This document shows positions 16,004-23,504 of a DNA stretch of 24,978 nt, piece after piece. The stretch is from positions 1-24,978 of the forward strand of contig CAYZVN010000048.1 in the NCBI GenBank assembly GCA_964482025.1, given 5' to 3'. The position numbers were made by a program, and so were the translations under genes. How positions within the stretch are numbered: position 1 is the first letter of the stretch; each line of letters opens with the position of its first letter. A model generated the notes under the pieces. That model worked only from the letters and a program-made list of their open reading frames with translations, was not told the DNA's origin and searched no databases. This stretch comes from UBA5868 sp964482025. Lineage in GTDB: Bacteria > Pseudomonadota > Gammaproteobacteria > Pseudomonadales > Cellvibrionaceae.

Positions 16004-17311
16004 ATGGAAGTTCTGATTCTAATCGGCCTGATTCTTCTGAATGGGCTGTTTGCGATGTCCGAGATCGCAATCGTCACGGCAAGAAAATCTCGTCTGGAAA
16101 CGCTGGCCAACCGCGGCAACCGCGGTGCCCTAGCGGCACTGAAACTGGTTGAAGACCCGACCCAGTTCCTCTCTACGGTACAAATCGGCATCACCTCTAT
16201 CGGCCTGCTCAACGGTATCTTTGGTGAGTCCGTGCTCGCCGGCCCTTTTGCGATCTGGCTGCAAAGCATAGGCATGCCGGCCAACGTCAGCTCCGTTACC
16301 TCCACCATTTTGGTGGTGGCGGTGGTCACTTATGTCTCCATCGTGGTCGGCGAGCTGGTGCCCAAGCGTATGGGGCAAGCATCGGCCGAGGTGATCGCCT
16401 GCGCTATAGCGCGCCCCATGGCCGTCCTCGCCAGTGCCGCTAAGCCCTTCGTGATTCTGCTATCGGCCTCTACCCACGGGCTGATGCGTTTGCTCCGGCT
16501 AGACCGGGTGAGCGATCAGTCCGTCACCGAAGAAGACATCCAAGCGATACTCGCGGAGGGCTCAACGTCCGGGGTGATCGAAAAACACGAGCACACTCTG
16601 GTGAAAAACGTCTTGCGCCTGGATGAGCGCTCCATCTCCTCGCTGATGGTGCCGCGCAGCGATATCGTCTACCTGGACATCGCGCTGTCATTGGAAGCCA
16701 ATTATCAACGGCTGCTGGACTCCCCACATTCGCGCTTTCCCATCTGCGACCGCCAGATGGACAATATTCTCGGCGTGATCAACGCCAAAGAGCTGCTCTC
16801 CCCAACCCTCGAGAATAAGCCGGTGAACATCGCGAGCTTGGCGAAGCCCGCGCACTTTGTCCTGGAAACCCTCACCGGCATGGAGTTGCTCAACTACTTT
16901 CGCAATTCCAGTACGCCGATGGCCTTCGTGGTCGACGAATATGGCGACCTCAAGGGTTTGGTGACCTTGCAAGATCTGCTGGAAGCCCTGACCGGCGAGT
17001 TTTACAGCGAAGACAGCACCGATTCCTACATCTTTATCCGCGATGACGGCTCCTATCTGCTCGACGGTTTGTTACCGGTAATGGACCTAAAAGACTGTCT
17101 GCAACTGGACTCCTTACCGGATGAGGGCGAGTACGAAACCTTGAACGGCATGCTGATGCAGATCATGGGCAAAGTGCCGAGTACCGGCGAGAAAGTAACG
17201 GTTGCCGACTGGCTTTTGGAGATCGTCGATATGGACGGCCTGCGTGTGGATAAAGTACTCGCCAATCAAATAACCGAGCCCGGCGCGCACGACGAAGAGG
17301 ACGACGGTTAA
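16004..17311 (+). CDS. DUF21/CBS/CorC-HlyC domain membrane protein ('hemolysin family'), 435 aa
   Basis: The domain order is classic. A DUF21 (CNNM) membrane domain lies at about 1-170, with MEVLILIGLILLNGLFAMSEIAIV at the start and TILVVAVVTYVSIVVGELVPKR within. A CBS pair follows at about 200-330 (SSLMVPRSDIVYLDI; PMAFVVDEYGDLKGLVTLQDLLEALTGEF). The C-terminal CorC_HlyC domain covers about 345-425. The family includes YtfL/YfjD/CorC-like proteins tied to Mg2+/Co2+ or polyamine efflux; the name 'hemolysin' is historic and toxin activity is not implied. ATG 16004 is used since the first helix starts there. An in-frame ATG at 15965 would add 13 residues but lies inside the preceding stem-loop. 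It is probably co-transcribed with the exchanger. Confidence 0.92.
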   Translation: MEVLILIGLILLNGLFAMSEIAIVTARKSRLETLANRGNRGALAALKLVEDPTQFLSTVQIGITSIGLLNGIFGESVLAGPFAIWLQSIGMPANVSSVTSTILVVAVVTYVSIVVGELVPKRMGQASAEVIACAIARPMAVLASAAKPFVILLSASTHGLMRLLRLDRVSDQSVTEEDIQAILAEGSTSGVIEKHEHTLVKNVLRLDERSISSLMVPRSDIVYLDIALSLEANYQRLLDSPHSRFPICDRQMDNILGVINAKELLSPTLENKPVNIASLAKPAHFVLETLTGMELLNYFRNSSTPMAFVVDEYGDLKGLVTLQDLLEALTGEFYSEDSTDSYIFIRDDGSYLLDGLLPVMDLKDCLQLDSLPDEGEYETLNGMLMQIMGKVPSTGEKVTVADWLLEIVDMDGLRVDKVLANQITEPGAHDEEDDG

Positions 17312-17314
17312 AGG

Positions 17315-17953
17315 TCAGCAGCGCCTCCCTGCGCTGTCGACCCGCCCATCTGGCTCGCGCACCCACCAACTGCCGTTACAGGCCCAGTAGGCCTCACCGC
17401 CCGGCTCGCCCGGTGCGAGAGTGCGAAACCAAAGATCATCCAGGTAAGGCACTCCGTAGCGATAGTAGCCGCCTGCGCGGTAAACATCGGCGGTGTAATA
17501 GGCAACCTCAACGCCATCCCCCGTCGCATCCACCACCAGCTCCGCCACATAGATTTCACCGATCGTCACGGCTGTGGGCGGCTCAAACAGAAACGTCACT
17601 TCTGCGGGGCTGCCGCCACTGCGTCCGCAACCCGGCTCGGCGATAAAATTGAAGCAGTCCTCCAAATAACGCTCCTGGGATACCGCCAGCACTTCGCCAT
17701 CCATCGACTCACGCCGCAGCTGTATTTTTAACCAGTTACCCACACCCACGCCGCCGGCATCCGTCAGTTTTAACGTGATACCGAGAAGCGCTGGCTGACG
17801 CGGCACAAAACTCTGCCCCAAAGGGGCAGCAGCTGGGGCATGAAACGCGCGGTTGGCCTGATTCTGCACTTGATCGATCTGATAGGCGCTCACCATCAAG
17901 GGCAACAACAAAAACAGAAAACCTAAAATCCAATAACAATATTCTTTTTTCAT
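17315..17953 (-). CDS. Secreted protein of unknown function, 212 aa
   Basis: The N-terminus MKKEYCYWILGFLFLLLPLMVSAYQ is a clear signal peptide, likely cut after VSA. The mature part looks like a beta sandwich: GQSFVPRQPALLGITLKL near the start is the pattern seen in 'DUF-type' jelly-roll domains, followed by WLKIQLRRE and IYVAELVVDA. Several cysteines (DCFNFIAEPGCG; ACNG; terminal GRRC) suggest disulfides outside the cytoplasm. ATG 17953 has GAGG six bases upstream. It lies eight bases downstream of the small winged-helix-like gene, so the two form an operon. It ends three bases from the convergent CBS-protein gene. I do not know its function. Confidence 0.85.
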   Translation of the reverse strand: MKKEYCYWILGFLFLLLPLMVSAYQIDQVQNQANRAFHAPAAAPLGQSFVPRQPALLGITLKLTDAGGVGVGNWLKIQLRRESMDGEVLAVSQERYLEDCFNFIAEPGCGRSGGSPAEVTFLFEPPTAVTIGEIYVAELVVDATGDGVEVAYYTADVYRAGGYYRYGVPYLDDLWFRTLAPGEPGGEAYWACNGSWWVREPDGRVDSAGRRC

Positions 17954-17961
17954 ACAAAACC

Positions 17962-18327
17962 TCACTCAATATTCACGCGCTCGCAATCGCCAGAACTCCT
18001 TACCTGCTTCTGGTCCGCGGCCAACACCTGCTGCCACAGCAGCTCAAATAACGCGACGTAGAACTGCGGCGAGCTGTGTACTGGATGTACCGGGCTGCCA
18101 CAGTTTTCGCCATACAACAGCCCCTTTTGCGTCAACACCCGCATGGTTCGCCACTGCCCTGGATGCTTCAGGCTCGGGCGCTGCAATAGCTGCAAATAGC
18201 CCTGTTCTACCAGGATATGATTGGCTTCCACAGCACTCATAGGTAACCCGTGCAGCTTCAGCAGAACACTTAAAGGCTTGGTATCGAGGTGACGCAAGTA
18301 GGTTTTGGCTACTGGTTGCATATACAT
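17962..18327 (-). CDS. Small winged-helix-like protein resembling phage antirepressor C-terminal (KilA-C-type) domains, 121 aa
   Basis: The sequence LSVLLKLHGLPMSAVEANHILVEQGYLQ (about 19-46) looks like a helix-turn-helix. It is followed by a wing and the motif LTQKGLLYGEN (65-75) and an 'S.QFY...F.ELL' end. This 'W..T.KG..YGEN......PQ.Y...F..LL' pattern is one I associate with stand-alone antirepressor-like proteins. The match is by eye, so the assignment is tentative. ATG 18327 has GGAG five bases upstream; the longer frame to 18381 has no ribosome site. It is the first gene of a two-gene unit with the secreted protein, and is divergent from the WYL regulator with a palindrome between. It could bind DNA or a partner protein; no catalytic motif is seen. 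Confidence 0.75.
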   Translation of the reverse strand: MYMQPVAKTYLRHLDTKPLSVLLKLHGLPMSAVEANHILVEQGYLQLLQRPSLKHPGQWRTMRVLTQKGLLYGENCGSPVHPVHSSPQFYVALFELLWQQVLAADQKQVRSSGDCERVNIE

Positions 18328-18437
18328 AGGCTCCAAAGTCAGAATAAGGTCCAACAAGGGGCGGAACCTGCCGCCGTGCATCCGTTAAAGGGTGCGAAAA
18401 ATTAACCCCGAGGGCTGATGGCTATTGTGGTCGGCGG

Positions 18438-18458
18438 CTGTCTCAGATCACGAGACAG
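18438..18458. promoter_or_regulatory. Inverted repeat, candidate operator for the WYL regulator
   Basis: Arms CTGTCTC (18438-18444) and GAGACAG (18452-18458) are perfect seven-base inverted repeats with a seven-base spacer. The centre-to-centre arm spacing of 14 bases is a little more than one helical turn. The site lies about 46 bases before the WYL ATG and about 110 bases before the divergent gene. That is where a dimeric repressor controlling both units would bind. No T run follows, so a terminator is unlikely. Confidence 0.6.
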
Positions 18459-18503
18459 TAGAAAATCAATTGGTGTTTAAAGAGTCAGCGGTGGAGTTGA
18501 GTG

Positions 18504-19478
18504 ATGGACGGTTTCGACCGAATTTATGACCTGCACAAGATCCTCAGTAAGCGCAGTACGCCGATTCCCTTAGCGGATATTCTGGGCCAGATGGAGTGTT
18601 CCCGCGCCACCTTCAATCGCGTCAAACGCCATATGACGGATTTCCTCGGCGCGCCCATCGTCTACAGCCGTGAGTTCGGCGGCTATTACTATGCGCAGCA
18701 GGGCGCGGATCACTATGAGCTACCGGGCATCTGGCTCAATCAGGAAGAATTGCACGCACTGATGCTGATCCACGGCCTACTGGCGGATATAGGCTCGGGG
18801 TTGCTGCGCAACCAACTGACGCCGATCAAACATCGCTTTGAGAAACTGCTAACACAACGGGCGATAGATCCCTGCACTTTGGCGGACAAAGTGCGCATGG
18901 TCGGCGCCACCTATCGCCCGGTACAGCACGATCAATTTGTGAAGATCGCCAATGCGCTTTTTAATGAACAGTGCATGCACATTCATTATGAATCCCGAGT
19001 CGATGGCACCACCACGCGACGAGATATTTCACCGCAGAGGTTGATTCATTATCGCGGCAATTGGTATTTGGACAGCTGGTGTCATATGCGCAGCGGCCTG
19101 CGCACCTTCGCCTTGGAGTGCATCCGTCAGTGCGGCCCCAGCAGGGCCAGCTTCAAGAGAATATCAGCCACGGACTTGGACGCACACGTACTGCCAACTT
19201 ACGGAATTTTTTCGGCAGAACACCAGGCCGAAGCCGTACTGCGGTTTTCCCCCACCATTGCGCGGCGGGTTCAGGATGAAGAGTGGCACCCTCAGCAAAC
19301 GTTGGAATTGCGCGACGATGGCAGCCTGGTAATGCGACTGCCCTTTAATCCACACAGCCCGCAGGAATTGCTCAAAGATATTTTGAGTTATGGCGATGAA
19401 GTCCAAATTTTGCAGCCGGAAACACTGCGTGCGCAAATTGCAGCCAAGCTGCGCCGCGCTTGCGCGCTCTACCAATAA
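18504..19478 (+). CDS. WYL-domain transcriptional regulator (YafY type), 324 aa
   Basis: An N-terminal winged helix-turn-helix (about 1-62: DRIYDLHKILSKRSTPIPLADI, CSRATFNRVKRHM) is followed by a helical linker. The WYL domain is centred on GNWYLDSWCH (about 184-193), with the preceding ISPQRLIHYR and following RTFALECIR. A C-terminal WCX-like extension (FSPTIARRVQDEEWHP; LVMRLPFNP) ends the protein. WYL regulators sense small or nucleic-acid ligands and bind operators as dimers. ATG 18504 is used; GTG 18501 directly precedes it. GGTGGAG lies about eight bases upstream. The trehalase gene begins at the stop codon, so the two are co-transcribed. The upstream palindrome suggests autoregulation and control of the divergent genes. 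Confidence 0.93.
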   Translation: MDGFDRIYDLHKILSKRSTPIPLADILGQMECSRATFNRVKRHMTDFLGAPIVYSREFGGYYYAQQGADHYELPGIWLNQEELHALMLIHGLLADIGSGLLRNQLTPIKHRFEKLLTQRAIDPCTLADKVRMVGATYRPVQHDQFVKIANALFNEQCMHIHYESRVDGTTTRRDISPQRLIHYRGNWYLDSWCHMRSGLRTFALECIRQCGPSRASFKRISATDLDAHVLPTYGIFSAEHQAEAVLRFSPTIARRVQDEEWHPQQTLELRDDGSLVMRLPFNPHSPQELLKDILSYGDEVQILQPETLRAQIAAKLRRACALYQ

Positions 19479-21140
19479 ATGATCTATTGCGACGATCCTA
19501 TCGCGGCCAGGAGGTGCTCCATTAAAACGCTCCCCAACCCACTGCTAGCCTTTTTAGGAGCGGCTTTATTAGCCGCAGGTTTCGCGACCGGCTGTCAATC
19601 TCCGCCTCCCGCTGCCACTGTTGAGGACTATTACCACCCAGCCCTCGATTTAGGGCCATTGTTTCACGACGTGCAAACGGCCGAAATTTTTCCCGACAGT
19701 AAAACCTTTGTGGATATGCCAGCGGATACTCTGCCGGCGGATATAGTTGCGCGTTATTCGCAAAATAAAAGCTCGCAAGATTTCGATCTTAAAGCCTTTG
19801 TGCAGCACAACTTCCTGCCCGCTAAGTCGCCGCCCACTATTGAACTGCAAAATTCCTCCAGTGATATGCTCGCGCATATAGAAGCGCTCTGGCCGAAGCT
19901 TATTCGCCCGGCGGACACTCGGCCCGAGGGTTATTCCACTTTAATTCCTCTGCCCCATCCTTATGTGGTTCCCGGCGGGCGCTTCCGCGAAATTTATTAT
20001 TGGGACAGCTACTTCACCATGCAGGGCTTGGTGCAGGGTAAAAACGCCGATGTCGCGCGAGCCATGGTGGAAAATTTTGCCTGGCTGATCAAGTATGTTG
20101 GCCATATTCCCAACGGCAATCGCAGCTATTATCTGAGCCGCTCACAACCGCCGTTTTTTTCTTCCATGGTGGCACTGCTGCAGCAACATGACCTGGCAAG
20201 GCCCGGTGAATTTTTACCGCAAATGGAAAGCGAGTATGAATTTTGGATGGCCGGCGCAGAAACCCTCAACAACAATGAACAATCCCTGCGCGTGGTCAAA
20301 ATGGCAGACGGTGCGCTGCTCAATCGCTATTACGATAATTTGCAGTCACCGCGCCCGGAAAGTTACCGTGAAGACCTACACACTGCAGCTCAATCGCTTA
20401 ACAACAATAAACCTGAGGTATTTCGCCACCTGCGCGCGGCGGCGGAAAGTGGCTGGGATTTTAGCAGCCGCTGGCTAGCGCCTTACGGCGAGCTGCCCAC
20501 CATTCACACCACTGATATTGTTCCGGTGGATTTAAACAGTTTGCTCTATCACCTCGAACAGGAAATTGCTCGCCAACACCAGCAATTAGGCAATACCGCA
20601 GAAGCGCAGGATTTTTTTCGCCGGGCAGAACAGCGCAAACAGGCGATGCACAAATGGCTATGGGACGAGCGCCTCGGCCTTTATGGCGACTATTCTTTGC
20701 CGCAACAGAAAACCACCGGCGTAGCCTCTCTGGCGACCGTTTACCCGTTATATTTTTCCATTGCCACACCTGAGCAAGCCAAGCGTATTGCCCATGTTTT
20801 ACAGCGGGATTTTTTAAAGGACGGCGGCTTGGTGAGTACACTTCAGGCAACCGGTGAGCAATGGGATTTCCCTAATGGCTGGGCGCCGTTACAGTGGCTG
20901 GCCATCGTCGGGTTGCGTCAGTACGGCGAACGGGAGTTCGCGCAAACTATCGCGCAGCGCTGGCTGGCGCTAAATGAAAAAGTCTTTAACGAGACCGGGC
21001 GCATGATGGAAAAGTACAATGTAGTGGACATCACCTTGCCCGCCGGTGGCGGCGAATATCCTACCCAGGATGGTTTTGGTTGGACCAACGGTGTCGCAGT
21101 TGCTTTGAGTCGATTTTTTCCGCCGCAGGCTGCGCACTAG
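19479..21140 (+). CDS. treA: Periplasmic/lipoprotein trehalase (GH37), 553 aa from first ATG
   Basis: TreA splits trehalose into two glucose units outside the cytoplasm. Both family signatures are present: PGGRFREIYYWDSYF (165-179) and QWDFPNGWAP (461-470). Catalytic acid D327 lies in GWDFSSRW and base E511 in MMEKYNV; their spacing of 184 equals that of E. coli D312/E496. GGGEYPTQDGFGWTNGV closes the active site. LAAGFATGC (31-39) is a lipobox, so the enzyme is a lipoprotein, unlike soluble E. coli TreA. The first ATG directly follows the WYL stop with no ribosome site, and gives a long acidic n-region. An ATT at 19521 has AGGAGG six bases upstream and would give a clean signal (M)KTLPNPLLAFLGAALL. 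I suspect ATT is the real start (539 aa). Confidence 0.95.
   Translation: MIYCDDPIAARRCSIKTLPNPLLAFLGAALLAAGFATGCQSPPPAATVEDYYHPALDLGPLFHDVQTAEIFPDSKTFVDMPADTLPADIVARYSQNKSSQDFDLKAFVQHNFLPAKSPPTIELQNSSSDMLAHIEALWPKLIRPADTRPEGYSTLIPLPHPYVVPGGRFREIYYWDSYFTMQGLVQGKNADVARAMVENFAWLIKYVGHIPNGNRSYYLSRSQPPFFSSMVALLQQHDLARPGEFLPQMESEYEFWMAGAETLNNNEQSLRVVKMADGALLNRYYDNLQSPRPESYREDLHTAAQSLNNNKPEVFRHLRAAAESGWDFSSRWLAPYGELPTIHTTDIVPVDLNSLLYHLEQEIARQHQQLGNTAEAQDFFRRAEQRKQAMHKWLWDERLGLYGDYSLPQQKTTGVASLATVYPLYFSIATPEQAKRIAHVLQRDFLKDGGLVSTLQATGEQWDFPNGWAPLQWLAIVGLRQYGEREFAQTIAQRWLALNEKVFNETGRMMEKYNVVDITLPAGGGEYPTQDGFGWTNGVAVALSRFFPPQAAH
19509..19523 (+). promoter_or_regulatory. Strong Shine-Dalgarno followed by in-frame ATT in treA
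   Basis: AGGAGG (19509-19514), extended by TG, is spaced six bases from ATT at 19521, in the treA frame. It is one of the best ribosome sites in the window. It lies where a lipoprotein signal peptide would naturally begin, while ATG 19479 has none. Confidence 0.6.
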
Positions 21141-21721
21141 CCGTCGGCAATTAACCAGCCCTGGCTCACCGCATAATCCACCTTGGTGCGAATCCATTGG
21201 TAAATCGGCGGAAACTCGGTTTCGATAAAGGCGTGAGCACGCAACACCTGGGATTTTTTTACACCATTTTCTCGCCAGGCGCGTCCTTCACTGGAAACGT
21301 TTAATAAAAATGGCAGCAAGCGATCCACTACTTTAACCAGTTTCGTCTCCGGGCTAGTGCCCGTTTCCTGCTCATCCCAATGCGCTAATAAATCCTTAAT
21401 GCCATTACCGGGATGTTGCTGCAAACGTGTCACACAAATGCGCTCTGCTGTGTTCGCCTGAGCCCGTTCAGCGGCGTAAAGGAAGGTATCGCCTGCGTCG
21501 ATTTCGCCGAGATCGTGAACCAGTGCCAGCTTCAATAATTTGCCTTCGTCCACCGCCAAATTAAATTGGCGCGCAATACTCCAGCAGGCCATGGCGAGAT
21601 GCCAGGAGTGCTCGGCGGAATTTTCCAGGCGCACACCGCCGCCCACATAGCTGCGGCGATTGACCAATTTCAAAGCATCCAATTCGCGAAAATAGTCACA
21701 GATGATATTGATATCGCTCAA
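21137..21721 (-). CDS. HD-domain phosphohydrolase (HD_3 / YfbR-related), 194 aa
   Basis: This is a soluble metal-dependent phosphohydrolase of the HD superfamily. The ligands are H38 in ENSAEHSWHLA, the H69-D70 pair in ALVHDLGE, and D133 in KVVDRLLP. Relatives such as E. coli YfbR hydrolyse 5'-deoxynucleotides, and other members act on other phosphate esters; the substrate here is unassigned. The start is TTG at 21721 (TTGAGCGAT), since it gives the expected family N-terminus with GGGAA upstream and no in-frame ATG fits. It lies 17 bases after tag, so the two are probably one transcript, both loosely nucleotide or DNA related. Its stop codon shares the CTAG tetramer with the convergent treA stop. 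Confidence 0.9.
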   Translation of the reverse strand: MSDINIICDYFRELDALKLVNRRSYVGGGVRLENSAEHSWHLAMACWSIARQFNLAVDEGKLLKLALVHDLGEIDAGDTFLYAAERAQANTAERICVTRLQQHPGNGIKDLLAHWDEQETGTSPETKLVKVVDRLLPFLLNVSSEGRAWRENGVKKSQVLRAHAFIETEFPPIYQWIRTKVDYAVSQGWLIADG

Positions 21722-21738
21722 AATAGCATTCCCAATTT

Positions 21739-22341
21739 TTATGGACGTTTAAATTGTTTGCGAGCCTTGTCTACCTTTGCACGAATCACGCAGTCTTCCG
21801 CGTGATCATTAAGCAAACCCATAGCCTGCATAAAGGCAAACACGGTGGTGGGGCCAACAAATTTCCAGCCCATTTTCTTCAAGTCTTTTGACAGCGCAAC
21901 AGACTCGGGCGAGGTAGTGAGACTCTGTGGGGCAGCGGGTTTTCCCGTGGGCTCATAGCGCCAAATAAATGCCGCGAGCGAGCCTTCTTTTTCCACCAAT
22001 TCGCACGCGCGCTGCGCATTGTTAATCACCGCTTCAATTTTGCCCCTGTGGCGCACTATGCCAGCATTATTGAGCAAGCGCTCCACATCGCGCTCTTTAA
22101 AGCGGGCCACTTTGGCGAAGTCAAAATGCTGGAAGGCTTCACGAAAGTTCTCGCGCTTGGCCAGAATGGTGCGCCAGCTTAAGCCAGACTGAAAACCTTC
22201 CAAGCTGATTTTTTCAAACAGACGCTGGTCGTCTTTAACAGGGTAGCCCCACTCGTTGTCGTGGTAGTGCAGATATTCCGGTGTCGCCGCACACCATTGG
22301 CAGCGGGGTTTGCCGTCCGGACCCTTAACTGTTGAACTCAT
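21739..22341 (-). CDS. tag: DNA-3-methyladenine glycosylase I, 200 aa
   Basis: Tag removes 3-methyladenine from alkylated DNA, the first step of base excision repair. The zinc snap is complete: C14 in RCQWC, H27 in YHDNEWGYP, then H180 and C184 in HAEDC. The catalytic region LFEKISLEGFQSGLSW with E48 aligns with E. coli E38. KKMGWKFVGPTTVFAFMQAMGLLNDH is the conserved C-terminal block. ATG 22341 is used; AAGG and GAG lie upstream, and the protein then starts just before the first zinc Cys. The frame extends 81 bases further without support. It heads a two-gene unit with the HD phosphohydrolase and is divergent from the polyene-like cluster. Confidence 0.96.
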   Translation of the reverse strand: MSSTVKGPDGKPRCQWCAATPEYLHYHDNEWGYPVKDDQRLFEKISLEGFQSGLSWRTILAKRENFREAFQHFDFAKVARFKERDVERLLNNAGIVRHRGKIEAVINNAQRACELVEKEGSLAAFIWRYEPTGKPAAPQSLTTSPESVALSKDLKKMGWKFVGPTTVFAFMQAMGLLNDHAEDCVIRAKVDKARKQFKRP

Positions 22342-22528
22342 AGACTCTGCCTTTTGTAGAGGGTTGTGATTCGGTGAGGCTAAAGAAGCGGGATTTTTCG
22401 CCCTTATGCCAGCGGGTGTCAATAACGCCAGTCAATTCTGGGAGCATTCTGTCCTGGCGCTCAGCATTTGCTCGCCGGCTGCATTACACTTGCCACGGCC
22501 TGTGGAACCTTTTTAACCTTTGAGCTTT

Positions 22529-23110
22529 ATGTCAAAAAAAGTCGCAACCCTTATTTTTGCGCTCGTTTCGATTCTGTATCCGTGCCTGGTGTATTTTGGC
22601 TTGCAGCATTGGTCCTACCGCATCTTCGGTTTTATGATCATCGGCATAGGCGTGGCGAAATTTGGGCTGTCGCGCGCCCGTGATCGCGGCGACTGGGCAG
22701 TGGTGGCGGTGACGGTCCTCTGCGGCTTGGCCATCTGGGCCTTTCCCTCGGAGCTGGCGGTCAAGCTCTACCCGGTATGCATCAGTGTGCTGGTGGGTTC
22801 CCTCTTCGCCTTTAGCCTGCGCCAAAGGGAAAGCCTGATCACCAAGTTCGCCCGTTTGCGCGGCGCAGAGATAACGCCTGCAGCGCTCCGCTATACCCGC
22901 ACACTCACGGCGATTTGGGCGGCGCTTTTGTACGTCAATGCGCTGATTGCTCTATACTTGGCGCGTTTTGGCACCACCGAAGCCTGGACGCTCTATTGCG
23001 GCTTGCTGTCCTACCTGATTTTTGGCGGGTTTATGGGTGGAGAGTTTTTGTACCGACAATACTATATGCGCCGCTTCGACGTGCAACCGGCCTCCGATAA
23101 ATCACTATGA
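22529..23110 (+). CDS. Inner-membrane protein of aryl-polyene clusters (ApeG-like, COG4648), 193 aa
   Basis: This polytopic membrane protein has about six helices, for example VATLIFALVSILYPCLVYFGL, FGFMIIGIGVAKFGL, VVAVTVLCGLAIWAF and a C-terminal YCGLLSYLIFGGFMGGEFLYRQ. The conserved loop RQRESLITKFARL, the AALRYTRTLTAIWA segment and the C-terminal GEFLYRQYYMRR are patterns I recall from COG4648 proteins. These sit with ACP, AMP-ligase and dehydratase genes in aryl-polyene pigment clusters. Its molecular role is not established. ATG 22529 is preferred over an in-frame TTG nine bases upstream; the ribosome site is weak. Its TGA overlaps the next ATG (ATGA), so the pair is translationally coupled. 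The cluster assignment rests on the neighbours. Confidence 0.8.
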   Translation: MSKKVATLIFALVSILYPCLVYFGLQHWSYRIFGFMIIGIGVAKFGLSRARDRGDWAVVAVTVLCGLAIWAFPSELAVKLYPVCISVLVGSLFAFSLRQRESLITKFARLRGAEITPAALRYTRTLTAIWAALLYVNALIALYLARFGTTEAWTLYCGLLSYLIFGGFMGGEFLYRQYYMRRFDVQPASDKSL

Positions 23111-23493
23111 CTTTTATGTTGTCGTCTCTTAACGACCTTATGACGGGCCACCAATGGCCGCATTTACTCCATGCGCAGCAGGCGGATGATCGAGTCGAGC
23201 TGGTTTTGCAGGTCCCGGAGGATCTGCATTGGTTGCAGGGGCATTTTCCCTCTCAGCCGGTATTGGCGGGCGTGGTGCAAACGGATTGGGCGTGCAGTGT
23301 CGCGCTGCGTTTGTTTCATCTCCAACAAGCACCACAACGCATCGACAATCTGAAATTTCAGAACGTCATACTGCCGCCGCAAACTTTGCAGCTGGAACTG
23401 GTGCGCAACGCGTCCACCGGCTCCATCCATTTCCGCTATAGCGATCCAGACGTGCCGGGCCACACTTTCTCCGAAGGCAAACTGGTTTTTTGA
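23107..23493 (+). CDS. Hotdog-fold 3-hydroxyacyl-ACP dehydratase (ApeI-like), 128 aa
   Basis: ApeI-type dehydratases remove water from 3-hydroxyacyl-ACP during each cycle of aryl-polyene chain growth. The FabA/FabZ-like active site is present: H46 in WLQGHFPSQPVLAGVVQ, with D60 at the place of the second catalytic acid (Asp as in FabA rather than Glu of FabZ). A short helix and the strands FQNVILPPQTLQLEL and GSIHFRYS complete the fold. It starts at ATG 23107 overlapping the upstream stop by four bases. The next gene starts 11 bases after its stop, or overlaps it if a TTG is used. The position between an ApeG-like protein and a glycosyltransferase/acyltransferase pair supports the cluster call. 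Confidence 0.87.
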   Translation: MTFMLSSLNDLMTGHQWPHLLHAQQADDRVELVLQVPEDLHWLQGHFPSQPVLAGVVQTDWACSVALRLFHLQQAPQRIDNLKFQNVILPPQTLQLELVRNASTGSIHFRYSDPDVPGHTFSEGKLVF

Positions 23494-23504
23494 GAGTTCT
23501 GCCT

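Noticed and set aside
22468..22683. 71-codon plus-strand frame starting with a lipobox-like MLAGC
   Set aside because: It overlaps the ApeG-like gene in another frame and ends in Arg/His-rich sequence; the ApeG frame has coherent membrane helices.
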